In this document: one piece after another, positions 28,084 to 36,739 of the stretch | Position numbering within the stretch: the first letter of the stretch is position 1 | Layout: each line of letters opens with the position of its first letter | DNA from: Reichenbachiella agarivorans | Lineage (GTDB): Bacteria > Bacteroidota > Bacteroidia > Cytophagales > Cyclobacteriaceae | Reading direction: 5' to 3' | Length of the DNA: 64,000 bases | Assembly (NCBI RefSeq): GCF_025502585.1 | Contig: NZ_CP106679.1 | Coordinates: 415,001 to 479,000 of the forward strand | Position numbers and translations under genes: made by a program | Notes under the pieces: model-generated | What the model was told of the DNA's origin: nothing | Database searches by the model: none | What the model saw: the letters and a program-made list of their open reading frames with translations, nothing else

Positions 28084-29571
28084 TTATTCGATCACCACAG
28101 TTTGGATTGCATGTGGCAAAATAGTCACTTTGATTCCCTCAGATTTGACATAGAGATTGTAATCCATTTCCATATCACTTTGATTCATCACCACAGTCAC
28201 CAGAGAGCCATCTTCATTGATAAACGACGTACTCAACAACTGACTTCTGCTCGATACAGTACTCACTCGTTTGGCTCTAGGACGAATAAATTTTGAAAAG
28301 TGCCCAATGTAGTAAAAAGATGGAGTATAGATCAACTCTCCTGTGCGGGTATCAGCATGGATGGGTGAAAAACAGAAGTTTTGAACGTGATTAGGTCCGC
28401 CCGTCTGATCCAAGAGGATATTCCAATCCGTCCATCCGACAGTACCTTGGTTAAAGTCATTAATCATAGATCCACCATATCTCTCAGCGTTAGGCCAATA
28501 TTGATATTTAGCAGAATCAAACTTCTCCACACAACCCTCGGTAAATAGCAGCTTTTTATCTGGATAGGCTTCTTGCACTTTGTCCAAATTATCGAACATC
28601 GGTTCTCCGCCAGTCCATGTTTCGTACCAGTGAAATCCAATCCCCCAAGCATACTTGGCAGCCTCAGGGTCTTCAAAAATCGTGGCAGCCCTATGGTTGA
28701 TCAAGTCTCTGTTGTGATCCCATACCACGATTTTCTTATCTCCTAGTCCTTCCCTTTCCATGATCGGACCTAGATGATCTCTCAAGAAATCTCGCTCATC
28801 CTCTGCAGTGTAGATACATGACTCCCAAGTCTGGCTAGCCATAGGTTCGTTCTGAATCGTGATCCCCCAAATAGGCATTCCCTCTTTCTCATAAGCTTTG
28901 ATGAACTTGGTGTAATACAATGCCCAAGCATCCCTGTATTCAGGCAGGAGTTTTCCTCCCTGAAGCATATCCTTGCTGTCTTTCATAAATGCAGGAGGGC
29001 TCCATGGGCTCACGTAAAACAACAATTCACCACCTGCCATCTCTAGGGCTCTCTTGATCATCGGTATGCGATACTTATAATCGTGACTGATGTCAAATGT
29101 TTTCAATTCCTTGTCTTCGTCAGATACGTAGGTATAACTAGCAGGGCTAAAATCACAACTATGAATTGGTGTACGCAACAACGAATATCCGATACCTTGT
29201 GCTTGACTATAGTAGGATGTAAGAAACTCTTGTTGCATTTCTTTGGACAACTGTGCAAAAGTCTCGGCTGAAGCATCCGTAATAGCTCCTCCGATCCCTA
29301 TAAATTCTTGAAATGTTTTGTTAGGATTAACAAAAACCGAAACTTCACTTTCAACTGGTTGGCCAACAGGTTTGAAATTTGCCTTACCTGTGATTGACAA
29401 TCGTAGTTTGGTCCCACTGGCTGTGGTATATATCATTACTTTTTTACCAATCGCCGAATAAGCAATTGCTGCATTTTCAGCTTGATTTTGTTCTACGACT
29501 GGCTTCTTGTTTTCTGGCATGCATCCCAACAAGGAAACAGCAACAAGTGCTGTGATGAGTTGATTTTTCAT
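28084..29571 (-). CDS. Glycoside hydrolase family 30 glucanase, lipoprotein
   Basis: 495 residues. Lipobox SLLGC (Cys17). A (beta/alpha)8 barrel plus C-terminal beta-sandwich typical of GH30: GIGGAITDASAETFAQLS, SYSLLRTPIHSCDFSP-like segment GYSLLRTPIHSCDFS, YVSPWSPPAFMKDS, acid/base Glu242 in ITIQNEPMASQTWESC, HWYETW, and nucleophile Glu345 in LLFTEGC. GH30 of this type covers glucosylceramidase-like and endo-beta-1,6-glucanase activities; next to a GH3 glucosidase and SusCD the latter is more likely (inference). It would trim beta-1,6 branches of laminarin-like glucans. A promoter-like element lies 122-150 nt upstream. Confidence 0.95.
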   Translation of the reverse strand: MKNQLITALVAVSLLGCMPENKKPVVEQNQAENAAIAYSAIGKKVMIYTTASGTKLRLSITGKANFKPVGQPVESEVSVFVNPNKTFQEFIGIGGAITDASAETFAQLSKEMQQEFLTSYYSQAQGIGYSLLRTPIHSCDFSPASYTYVSDEDKELKTFDISHDYKYRIPMIKRALEMAGGELLFYVSPWSPPAFMKDSKDMLQGGKLLPEYRDAWALYYTKFIKAYEKEGMPIWGITIQNEPMASQTWESCIYTAEDERDFLRDHLGPIMEREGLGDKKIVVWDHNRDLINHRAATIFEDPEAAKYAWGIGFHWYETWTGGEPMFDNLDKVQEAYPDKKLLFTEGCVEKFDSAKYQYWPNAERYGGSMINDFNQGTVGWTDWNILLDQTGGPNHVQNFCFSPIHADTRTGELIYTPSFYYIGHFSKFIRPRAKRVSTVSSRSQLLSTSFINEDGSLVTVVMNQSDMEMDYNLYVKSEGIKVTILPHAIQTVVIE

Positions 29572-29693
29572 GTATTGAATAGAGTTATTAATTTAAATAA
29601 ATAAGTCCGCACAGTAATATACCGTGGTGACCCTACCATAAACATCCTCTGAGATATTGTCATGCCCATTAGTCTGAGACAATGCTTATGCAA

Positions 29694-29723
29694 CAAATCT
29701 AGTACAAGGAGGATTAAACAACA
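29694..29723 (-). promoter_or_regulatory. Promoter candidate for GH30 gene
   Basis: On the minus strand the -7 box TAGATTTG (29694-29701) matches TAnnTTTG and TGTTG (29719-29723) provides a -33 element 17 nt upstream. It lies about 122 nt before the start codon. Confidence 0.55.
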
Positions 29724-29792
29724 CTTGTATTTCTTTCAAAAAAGACAGGGAATTATAACGTATCTAATCGTTATACAAAGGTTATCAAGTAA

Positions 29793-29823
29793 TAAAAAAA
29801 ATCCCAAGACCGCAGCCTTGGGG
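29793..29823 (-). terminator. Second terminator-like hairpin, degraded REP-like palindrome
   Basis: On the minus strand CCCAAG-GCTGCGGT-CTTGGG is followed by ATTTTTTTT. The flank CCCCTCCCCAAGG is half of a longer palindrome of a kind common in Bacteroidota intergenic DNA; the other half is lost here. It could back up the purA terminator. Confidence 0.5.
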
Positions 29824-29881
29824 AGGGGTGATTAAATCCGAAGATTCGTTCGCCACAGCAAAGCTAAATCATTCTAAACGA

Positions 29882-29913
29882 ACAAAGCCTGAGCATGTCT
29901 GCTCAGGCTTTGT
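29882..29913 (-). terminator. purA terminator
   Basis: Perfect 14-bp stem ACAAAGCCTGAGCA / TGCTCAGGCTTTGT with a 4-nt loop, 19 nt after the purA stop. Confidence 0.85.
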
Positions 29914-29932
29914 TATCAATTTTTGAATCTTA

Positions 29933-31201
29933 TTATTTGATCAAGGTCTGCTTGCGATCTGGGCCTACAGACACGATATCAATAGAAAGTCCTACTGCGT
30001 TCTCGATGTATTCCACATATTTTTTCAAACTAGCCGGCAAGCCATCATAGGATGATACACCTGTCAAGTCTTCTGTCCAGCCTTCTAATGTTTCATAAAC
30101 TGGCTCGAAAGTATCATCGGACAAATCAAATGGCATATGATCGGTCAAAGTACCATCTTGACTTTTGTAGTGTGTACACACTTTGATTTGTTCAAATCCA
30201 GAAAGCACATCTGCCTTCATCATGTACAATCTCGTAGCACCATTGACCATGATCGCATATTTCAAAGCCGGCAAGTCCAACCATCCACATCTTCTTGGTC
30301 GGCCAGTTGTTGCACCAAATTCAGCACCATTTGCTCTCAAAGTTTCACCGATTTCATCATTGAGTTCGGTTGGGAATGGTCCACTACCTACTCTTGTGCA
30401 ATAGGCTTTGAACACACCGAATATCTCGCCTATTCTGTTGACTGCTACACCTAGACCTGTACAGGCTGCTGCGGTAGTCGTGTTTGAACTCGTCACGAAT
30501 GGATAGCTACCAAAATCAATGTCTAGCAAAGAACCTTGTGCACCTTCGGCCAATACTTTGTCTCCTGCACTCAAATGCGCGTTGAGCATGTATTCACTGT
30601 CTATCAATTCAAATTTCTTCAAGAATTCTACTCCTTTGAAGAAAGCCTCTTCCAACTCCGTCAAGTCAAACTCAAAATCATATCTCTTCAAGATGTCAAG
30701 GTGACGCTTCTTAGAGGCCTCATATTTGAACATGAAATCAGCACCTAAGGTGTCGCCTGTTCTGAGTCCGTTTCTTGAGATTTTATCTTCGTAAGTTGGG
30801 CCGATACCTTTCAAGGTTGATCCGATCTTCTTATCACCTTTGGCATTTTCGTAAGCTGCATCCAATATCCTGTGTGTGGGCAAGATCAACTGTGCCTTTT
30901 TTGATATTTTCAACTTGCTGGCGTCATAGTTTTCAAACTTCTCCAACGCCAAAATTTCCTTTTGGAATATAGCTGGATCCAATACCACACCATTTCCAAT
31001 TACATTGATAGCTCCTTTATGAAAAATACCAGAGGGGATCTGGTGCAATACGTGTTTCGTATCTCCAAATTTCAATGTGTGGCCCGCATTGGGTCCGCCT
31101 TGAAATCTGGCAATCACCTTGTAATTAGGTGTCAAGTAATCAACTATTTTTCCTTTACCTTCATCTCCCCACTGGAGTCCCAGCAATACATCTACAGACA
31201 T
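29933..31201 (-). CDS. purA: Adenylosuccinate synthetase
   Basis: 422 residues, full length. The GTP-binding P-loop GDEGKGK is at residues 12-18, followed by GGPNAGHT, the catalytic-region GIGPTYEDK, and TTTAACTGLGVAVNRI; GRPRRCGWLDLPALKYA and the closing GVGPDRKQT-like segment SVGPDRKQT are family signatures. It joins IMP and aspartate with GTP to form adenylosuccinate, the first committed step to AMP, in the cytosol. It is the last gene of a minus-strand cluster relA/spoT - Fur-type regulator - STAS protein - purA, 7 nt after the STAS gene, so they are likely co-transcribed. PurA is a known target of inhibition by ppGpp in other bacteria. Confidence 0.98.
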   Translation of the reverse strand: MSVDVLLGLQWGDEGKGKIVDYLTPNYKVIARFQGGPNAGHTLKFGDTKHVLHQIPSGIFHKGAINVIGNGVVLDPAIFQKEILALEKFENYDASKLKISKKAQLILPTHRILDAAYENAKGDKKIGSTLKGIGPTYEDKISRNGLRTGDTLGADFMFKYEASKKRHLDILKRYDFEFDLTELEEAFFKGVEFLKKFELIDSEYMLNAHLSAGDKVLAEGAQGSLLDIDFGSYPFVTSSNTTTAAACTGLGVAVNRIGEIFGVFKAYCTRVGSGPFPTELNDEIGETLRANGAEFGATTGRPRRCGWLDLPALKYAIMVNGATRLYMMKADVLSGFEQIKVCTHYKSQDGTLTDHMPFDLSDDTFEPVYETLEGWTEDLTGVSSYDGLPASLKKYVEYIENAVGLSIDIVSVGPDRKQTLIK

Positions 31202-31208
31202 GCGCTTA

Positions 31209-31550
31209 TTATTTATTCAGTTCCTTTTTTGCTTGATCCAAGTCATCTACGATTGCAAATATTGCATTCAGTTTGGTGATGACAAGTAGTTTTTTTACGT
31301 GATCAGAAGGGTTAACTAGTATGACCTCTCCACCTTTATTTCTAAACTTGGTCAAGATAGTAATCAATACTCCTATACCGCTACTATTGATATATCTCAC
31401 TTGAGAAATGTCAATCGCGCATTTGGTAATGTTGTTGTTTAATGTGTTGTTGACACTTTCGATGATCTCTGGGCCATTTTCTTCCCCAATCAGGTCACCT
31501 TCAAATTGAATGATCATCAAATCATTCTCTTGATTGAAATTAAAAGTCAT
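31209..31550 (-). CDS. STAS-domain anti-sigma factor antagonist-like protein
   Basis: 113 residues forming a single SpoIIAA-type STAS domain: MIIQFEGDLIGEENGPEI at the start and the phosphorylation loop DISQVRYINSSGIGVLITIL, where Ser in NSSG is the expected site modified by a partner kinase. Such proteins work in partner-switching control of sigma factors or other regulators. No anti-sigma kinase or phosphatase gene is adjacent, so the partner is elsewhere. It sits 14 nt after the Fur-type gene and 7 nt before purA, in the relA-purA cluster. Confidence 0.9.
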   Translation of the reverse strand: MTFNFNQENDLMIIQFEGDLIGEENGPEIIESVNNTLNNNITKCAIDISQVRYINSSGIGVLITILTKFRNKGGEVILVNPSDHVKKLLVITKLNAIFAIVDDLDQAKKELNK

Positions 31551-31564
31551 TTCTTGCGAATTAA

Positions 31565-32038
31565 TTAATGATTCTTGTCTTTTTTATCTTTTGCGAAGAA
31601 ATACAAGGAATGATGGGTAATATCAATGTCAAACATTTCTTCTAAGGTTCGCTTGATGTTCTGAATCCTAGGGTCACAGAATTCCAGAACTTCTCCAGAA
31701 CCTTGCATCAATATATGATCGTGCTGCTTGAAGCCGTAAGACTTTTCGTACTGTGCTAGATTTTGTCCAAACTGATGCTTGGTGACCAAATCGCACTCTA
31801 CCAGTAGATCTAGTGAATTGTAGACAGTCGCTCTACTCACACGGTAATTTTTGTTCTTCATACTGATATATAAGGTCTCTACATCAAAATGACCCGATTT
31901 ACTATATATCTCTTCCAAGATAGCATAGCGTTCTGGTGTTTTGCGCAGTGACTTTCCTTCCAAAAATTTAGTGAAGATGTTTTTTACTTCTTCGTAAACT
32001 TTGGTTTTGATATCAATATGTCCTTCTGTTTGGCTCAA
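31565..32038 (-). CDS. Fur-family transcriptional regulator
   Basis: 157 residues with the Fur two-domain layout: winged HTH (about 25-95; [30 protein letters not shown], then [19 protein letters not shown]) and a dimerisation/metal domain with QHDHILMQ and a FCDPRIQNI segment. The usual second CxxC structural zinc pair is not present, as in several Bacteroidota members. It would repress target genes in a metal- or redox-dependent way. It cannot be assigned to Fur, Zur or PerR from sequence. A TATATTTG -7 box lies 38 nt upstream of its start, so it can be transcribed separately from relA. Confidence 0.92.
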   Translation of the reverse strand: MSQTEGHIDIKTKVYEEVKNIFTKFLEGKSLRKTPERYAILEEIYSKSGHFDVETLYISMKNKNYRVSRATVYNSLDLLVECDLVTKHQFGQNLAQYEKSYGFKQHDHILMQGSGEVLEFCDPRIQNIKRTLEEMFDIDITHHSLYFFAKDKKDKNH

Positions 32039-32075
32039 TTCTTTACTTTATCGGTGATTTTTGAGTACCGGCCTG

Positions 32076-32083
32076 CAAATATA
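32076..32083 (-). promoter_or_regulatory. -7 promoter box upstream of Fur-type gene
   Basis: Minus-strand TATATTTG matches TAnnTTTG. A TTTGAAG element, 22 nt upstream and inside the 3' end of relA, could serve as -33. Confidence 0.5.
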
Positions 32084-32097
32084 GTTTTTTATCGAAA

Positions 32098-34311
32098 TTA
32101 ATCTTCAAATAAATCAAAGCGGTACACACTCTCTATACCCTCGACGCTCTCCAGTTTGTGAATCATCGTCTCCAAATGCGATGTATCATCGACATAAACC
32201 TTAATATTTCCTTCAAAGATTCCATTGTCTGTATCAATACTCATCGATCTCATGTTGACCTTTAGGTCATTGGATATAATCTGCGTGATGTTATTGATCA
32301 TCCCTAACCGATCGGTTCCTATGACTTTGATCCCAGCCAAGAAAGCAATCTCTTGCTGTGAGGTCCATTTGGCTTTGATGATCCTATAGCCATAGTTGGA
32401 CATGAGTTCGGTAGCATTGGGGCAGGTAGTCCTATGAATTTTGATTCCATCACTCACTGTCACAAATCCAAAAACGTCATCCCCAGGGATAGGTTTACAG
32501 CAATTGGCAAATTTGTAATCCACCATGCTCATGTTGTCTCCAATAATCAACAGCTCACTGTTAACCTCCTTGGCCTTTTTGGTGGCATGCACCACTTCAT
32601 CTACAATGTCTGCCTTCCTTTTGGGCTTCTTGACTTCTTTGACCTCCGAAATCTTCTTGATATCCTTTGGGTCAATTTTACCTTTTCCTACTTCGTAAAA
32701 GAAATCCAAAGGAGATTCAGCACCAAAATAGGCCATCATTCTACTGATGGTGTCATTGTTGAGATCCAGCTTGATCTGCTTGAGTTTTCGGAGTACAATC
32801 TCTTTCCCCTCAGATGCTGCCTTTTTCTTTTCTTCCTTGAGGTAATCCTTGATACTCGATATCGCCTTGGAAGTGATCACATACTTGAGCCATCCCTCGT
32901 TGGGTTTTTGCTTGGAAGAGGTAAGGATTTCTACTTGATCACCATTTTTGATTTTGGTATTGAGTGAAACCAGCTTTTTGTTGATTTTGGCACCAATGCA
33001 GCCTCCACCTACTTCTGTATGGATATCAAAGGCAAAATCCAAGGCACAGGCTCCATTGGGTAGCGTGATCAGTTTGCCTTTGGGTGTGAATGCATATACC
33101 TCCTCTTGAAAGAGGTTGGATCTAAAATCATCAACAAATTCAATGGCAGACATGTCATTCTGCTCTAGGGATTCTCTGACCTTGGCGATCCAAATATCCA
33201 ATGAAGATTCGGACGATCCGTCCTTGTACTTCCAGTGCGCTGCATATCCCTTCTCTGCGATATCGTCCATTCGTCGGGTTCGTATCTGTACCTCTACCCA
33301 CTGACCTTTGTTGGTCATCACGGTCGTATGCAGGGATTCATACCCATTGGTCTTGGGGATGCTGATCCAATCTCTGAGACGATCAGGATTGGGCGTGTAG
33401 TAATCCGTCACGATTGAGTACAGATGCCAGCATGCTGCCTTTTCATTGTCTTCCTCTACATCGACAATGATTCGGATGGCAAACAAATCATATACCTCCT
33501 CGAAAGGTATGTTTTGCTTTCTCATCTTGTTGGCAATCGAAAATATAGATTTTGGACGTCCTTTGATCTCCACATTGTAGCCTAGATCATTGATGGTCTT
33601 CTGAAATGGTCGGATAAAATTTCTGATAAATCGGTTTCTCTCCTCTTTGGAATCATTGATTTTTTTGACCAAAAAATTGTACTCATCAGCCTCTCTGTAT
33701 TTCATAGAGAGGTCTTCTAGTTCGGTTTTGATAGCATAAAGCCCCAATCTATGCGCTAGTGGCGCATACAGATAGAATGTCTCGGAGGCGATTTTGAGTT
33801 GCTTGTGACGCGGCATGCTTTCAAGTGTCCGCATATTATGTAGTCTGTCGGCCAGCTTGATCAGGATCACACGCGTATCCTTGGATAGAGTCAGCAGCAT
33901 CTTACGGAAATTCTCCGCCTGCTCAGACATACTCTCTCCTGGGACACCTGATATTTTGGTCAGGCCATCAATGATCCGCATGACCTTGGAACCAAACTCG
34001 CGTTGCACATCATCCAGCGTCCAATCGGTGTCTTCTACCACATCATGGAGCAGTGCAGAAATAATTGATGTCGTCCCCAGTCCTATTTCAGAAGCACAGA
34101 TATATGCCACCTCCAGCGGATGATAAATGTAAGGCTCTCCTGTTTTGCGGCGCATATCCTTGTGTGCCTCTGCAGCAGTTAGAAATGCCTTACGAATTTC
34201 TTTGGCATCATTGTCTTTCAAAAAAGGCTTGGCACGCCTGAGCAGCCTACGATACCGTCTTAATATTTCCTTTTTCTCCTCTTCTTCATCTATGAGCACT
34301 GTCTCTCCCAT
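32098..34311 (-). CDS. Bifunctional (p)ppGpp synthetase/hydrolase, RelA/SpoT family
   Basis: 737 residues with all four domains: HD hydrolase (about 45-200; H64 region YIYHPLEVAY, ALLHDVVEDTDW with His89-Asp90, KLADRLHNMRT), synthetase (about 230-350; KGRPKSIFSIANKM, FAIRIIV, YESLHTTVM), TGS (about 390-450; VYAFTPKGKLITLPNGACALDFAF) and C-terminal ACT (about 660-737). The intact HD motif indicates it can hydrolyse as well as make (p)ppGpp, so it is a Rel/SpoT-type single enzyme of stringent response. First gene of the cluster that ends in purA. It is divergent from tRNA-Leu and trigger factor. Confidence 0.97.
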   Translation of the reverse strand: MGETVLIDEEEEKKEILRRYRRLLRRAKPFLKDNDAKEIRKAFLTAAEAHKDMRRKTGEPYIYHPLEVAYICASEIGLGTTSIISALLHDVVEDTDWTLDDVQREFGSKVMRIIDGLTKISGVPGESMSEQAENFRKMLLTLSKDTRVILIKLADRLHNMRTLESMPRHKQLKIASETFYLYAPLAHRLGLYAIKTELEDLSMKYREADEYNFLVKKINDSKEERNRFIRNFIRPFQKTINDLGYNVEIKGRPKSIFSIANKMRKQNIPFEEVYDLFAIRIIVDVEEDNEKAACWHLYSIVTDYYTPNPDRLRDWISIPKTNGYESLHTTVMTNKGQWVEVQIRTRRMDDIAEKGYAAHWKYKDGSSESSLDIWIAKVRESLEQNDMSAIEFVDDFRSNLFQEEVYAFTPKGKLITLPNGACALDFAFDIHTEVGGGCIGAKINKKLVSLNTKIKNGDQVEILTSSKQKPNEGWLKYVITSKAISSIKDYLKEEKKKAASEGKEIVLRKLKQIKLDLNNDTISRMMAYFGAESPLDFFYEVGKGKIDPKDIKKISEVKEVKKPKRKADIVDEVVHATKKAKEVNSELLIIGDNMSMVDYKFANCCKPIPGDDVFGFVTVSDGIKIHRTTCPNATELMSNYGYRIIKAKWTSQQEIAFLAGIKVIGTDRLGMINNITQIISNDLKVNMRSMSIDTDNGIFEGNIKVYVDDTSHLETMIHKLESVEGIESVYRFDLFED

Positions 34312-34410
34312 TCTTATTCTTTAGATAAAAAACCTACCAATCAACCTTTGTACAAAGATCATCATACAGGCTAACAATCAATTACGAAAATGATTGAAAT
34401 ATTTTTGAGT

Positions 34411-34446
34411 TTGATACTGAAATATTCATTTATCCCATTAGTTTTG
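34411..34446 (+). promoter_or_regulatory. Promoter of tRNA-Leu
   Basis: The -7 box TAGTTTTG (34439-34446) matches TAnnTTTG, with TTG at 34411-34413 as a possible -33, and lies 22 nt before the mature tRNA 5' end. Confidence 0.6.
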
Positions 34447-34468
34447 CACTTCCAAATTTTTCGATCAC

Positions 34469-34550
34469 GCGGATGTGGCGAAATTGGTAGACGCACTAGA
34501 CTTAGGATCTAGCGCCGCGAGGCATGGGGGTTCGAGTCCCTTCATCCGCA
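34469..34550 (+). tRNA. tRNA-Leu (TAG anticodon)
   Basis: Acceptor stem GCGGATG (34469-34475) pairs with CATCCGC (34543-34549), discriminator A at 34550. The anticodon arm is CTAGA-CTTAGGA-TCTAG, anticodon TAG. A class II variable arm (GCGCCGCGAGGCAT region) and the T-loop GGTTCGAGTCC follow. 82 nt; CCA is not encoded. Confidence 0.97.
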
Positions 34551-34560
34551 CTCAACAATC

Positions 34561-34596
34561 ACCCTCTACCTGATTTTCGGGTTAGAGGGTTTTTTA
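34561..34596 (+). terminator. Terminator after tRNA-Leu
   Basis: ACCCTCTAcC and GGTTAGAGGGT form a stem around TGATTTTC, followed by TTTTTT. Confidence 0.85.
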
Positions 34597-34631
34597 ATTT
34601 TGATAACTAGTACAAATTAACACAGACAGTT

Positions 34632-35945
34632 TTGGACATACAATTAGATCAAATCTCAAAGACAGAAGCCCTAATTAAAATTAGTTTAAAGGAGGCTGAT
34701 TATCAACCTAAAGTTGAGGAAAAGATCAAGGAGTACGGCAAAAAAGCCAGTATCAAAGGTTTCAGACCAGGAAAGGTTCCTATGTCCGTCATTCGAAAAA
34801 TGTACGGCAAATCAGTTCTCGTGGACGAAATCAACCAAATGGTCTCTCGTCAGGTCATGGACTATATCAAAGAAAAAGAAATCCAACTCTTGGGCGAGCC
34901 ACTCCCTAATCAGGACAAAATAGCTGAGCAAGATTGGGATACAGCCAAAGACTTTGACTTTGAATACAGCATCGGAATGGCACCAGAGTTTGAAGTCTCT
35001 GTTGATAAAAAAGTAAAAGTTGACACTTTCGCTATCAAAGTTGATGACAAATTGATCAACGAAACACTTGAAAATCTAAAAAATCAATTTGGTGATGTAA
35101 CCAACCCTGAAACTGCCGAAGAAGGCGATTCATTGTATGGCTTCATCCAAGCAGATGGCGAAGAAGAGCCTGCAGGCACGACTCTTGATCTGAAAGAAGT
35201 TGAGAAAAAAGATCAAAAGAATTTCATCGGAAAGAAAAGTGGAGACACCATCGAATTCGATCCAAGCAAGTCTATCAAAAACGAAACGGTAAGAGCTCAG
35301 TTCTTGGGTGACAATGCAGAAAGCAAAGGTAAAATTACTTTTGAGATCAAAAATGTAAACCGTACCACACCTGCAGAACTCAACCAAGAGTTGTTCGACA
35401 AAGTTTTCGGAAAGGATCAGGTAAAAACTGAAGCAGAATTCATCGAGAAAGTAAGGACTGCTATCTCTGACAACTACACGAGAGAAACAGATGGCTATAC
35501 GCAATTGAAAATTAGAGATACTTTCATCGACAATATCAAAATAGAGTTGCCAGATGAATTCTTAAAAAGATGGTTGAAAGTATCTAACAAAGATATCACA
35601 GACGAACAAATCGAAACAGAGTACCCACTCTACACCAATGATTTGAGATGGTCTATGATCAAAAACAAGATCGCCAAAGCCAATGACATCAAAGTAGAAA
35701 ACCAAGATGTAGTAGACGAAGCTAAAAACATGATTCGTCAGCAATTTGGCTCGATGGGTATGTCTGAACAAATGGAAGCCAACATTGATGCCTTTGCGGA
35801 CAACTACCTCAGAGCTGAAAATGGCAACAACTATATGAAACTACATGAGACAGTCTTCAATGATAGAATCATTGCATTCATCAAGGAAAATGTCACTATC
35901 AAGGCAAAAGAAGTAAGTGCTGAAGAATACAGAGAAAAAGCATAA
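34632..35945 (+). CDS. tig: Trigger factor
   Basis: 437 residues. The start is TTG at 34632, chosen because MDIQLDQISKTEALIKISL aligns with the usual trigger-factor beginning and no in-frame ATG is close. N-terminal ribosome-binding domain with the signature GFRPGKVPMSVIRKMYG (residues about 42-60; FRPGKVP corresponds to the L23-binding loop), a divergent PPIase-type middle domain (about 150-240; GDSLYGFIQADGEE), and a long helical C-terminal chaperone domain (about 260-437). It is an ATP-independent ribosome-associated folding chaperone. It is followed by clpP and clpX, the classical tig-clpP-clpX order, with a terminator between tig and clpP. Confidence 0.95.
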   Translation: MDIQLDQISKTEALIKISLKEADYQPKVEEKIKEYGKKASIKGFRPGKVPMSVIRKMYGKSVLVDEINQMVSRQVMDYIKEKEIQLLGEPLPNQDKIAEQDWDTAKDFDFEYSIGMAPEFEVSVDKKVKVDTFAIKVDDKLINETLENLKNQFGDVTNPETAEEGDSLYGFIQADGEEEPAGTTLDLKEVEKKDQKNFIGKKSGDTIEFDPSKSIKNETVRAQFLGDNAESKGKITFEIKNVNRTTPAELNQELFDKVFGKDQVKTEAEFIEKVRTAISDNYTRETDGYTQLKIRDTFIDNIKIELPDEFLKRWLKVSNKDITDEQIETEYPLYTNDLRWSMIKNKIAKANDIKVENQDVVDEAKNMIRQQFGSMGMSEQMEANIDAFADNYLRAENGNNYMKLHETVFNDRIIAFIKENVTIKAKEVSAEEYREKA

Positions 35946-35976
35946 ACTTTTGCTGAATAAGATTCGTCTAAGAATA

Positions 35977-36012
35977 AAAGTCCTTTGATATAAGGGCTTT
36001 TTTTGTTTTTTT
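35977..36012 (+). terminator. Terminator after tig
   Basis: AAAGTCCTT / AAGGGCTTT stem (one G-U pair) with a TGATAT loop, then a T-rich run, between tig and clpP. Confidence 0.8.
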
Positions 36013-36036
36013 GTATCTGTATTAAAAAATTATAAA

Positions 36037-36711
36037 ATGGACAAGAAAGAGTTTAGAGATTTTGCCGTCAAAGGCAGAAACATCAATGGGAATACCTTCG
36101 ACCAATACACTGGCCATATTGAAAATATGACTAGAGCCGTCATCGAAGAAAGACCTACGAATTTTAGAGAAATCGACGTATTCTCTAGACTGATTATGGA
36201 TAGGATCATCTTCTTAGGTACTGGTGTAGACGACAATATCGCCAACATCATCACCGCACAACTGTTGTTCTTGGAGTCTGTAGACTCTAAAAAGGATATC
36301 CTACTCTATGTCAACAGTCCAGGAGGATCTGTTTATGCAGGTCTTGGCATCTACGACACGATGAACTACGTCAATCCAGATATCAACACCATCTGTACAG
36401 GACTAGCCGCATCTATGGGAGCTGTGCTATTGGCGGGAGGAGCTGCAAAGAAAAGAGCTGCACTACCTCATGCACGAATCATGATTCACCAACCGATGGC
36501 TGGCATGCAAGGACAAGCTTCTGACATGGAGATATCTTTGAAGCAGACCCTTTCTGTCAAAGAAGACCTTTATAAGATCTTGTCGCATCACAGCGGCAAA
36601 ACTTATGAAGAAATCGAAAGAGACTCGGACAGAGACTACTGGATGAGAGCAGATGAAGCTAAGAAATATGGCTTGATTGACGAAGTACTCGTGAGAGAGA
36701 CAAACAAATAA
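36037..36711 (+). CDS. clpP: ATP-dependent Clp protease proteolytic subunit
   Basis: 224 residues, family length. The catalytic triad is visible as Ser126 in [10 protein letters not shown], His151 in MIHQPMAG and Asp200 in SDRDYWM, with spacings 25 and 49 as in well-studied ClpP. The oxyanion-region [11 protein letters not shown] is present and the N-terminal axial region is somewhat extended. It forms a tetradecameric chamber protease that works with ClpX. clpX begins 28 nt after the stop, so they are co-transcribed. Confidence 0.98.
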   Translation: MDKKEFRDFAVKGRNINGNTFDQYTGHIENMTRAVIEERPTNFREIDVFSRLIMDRIIFLGTGVDDNIANIITAQLLFLESVDSKKDILLYVNSPGGSVYAGLGIYDTMNYVNPDINTICTGLAASMGAVLLAGGAAKKRAALPHARIMIHQPMAGMQGQASDMEISLKQTLSVKEDLYKILSHHSGKTYEEIERDSDRDYWMRADEAKKYGLIDEVLVRETNK

Positions 36712-36739
36712 TTTGTATATTTAAGGTAAAGAAGAGGAA

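Larger units (their letters stand above)
29572..29932. other. Intergenic region with GH30 promoter and purA terminators
   Basis: About 360 bases between the GH30 start and the purA stop, both on the minus strand. It holds a TAnnTTTG promoter candidate, a GGTATATTAC element, a degraded REP-like CCCAAG/CTTGGG palindrome next to an A8 run (29792-29830) and the purA terminator. No open reading frame of interest. Confidence 0.6.
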
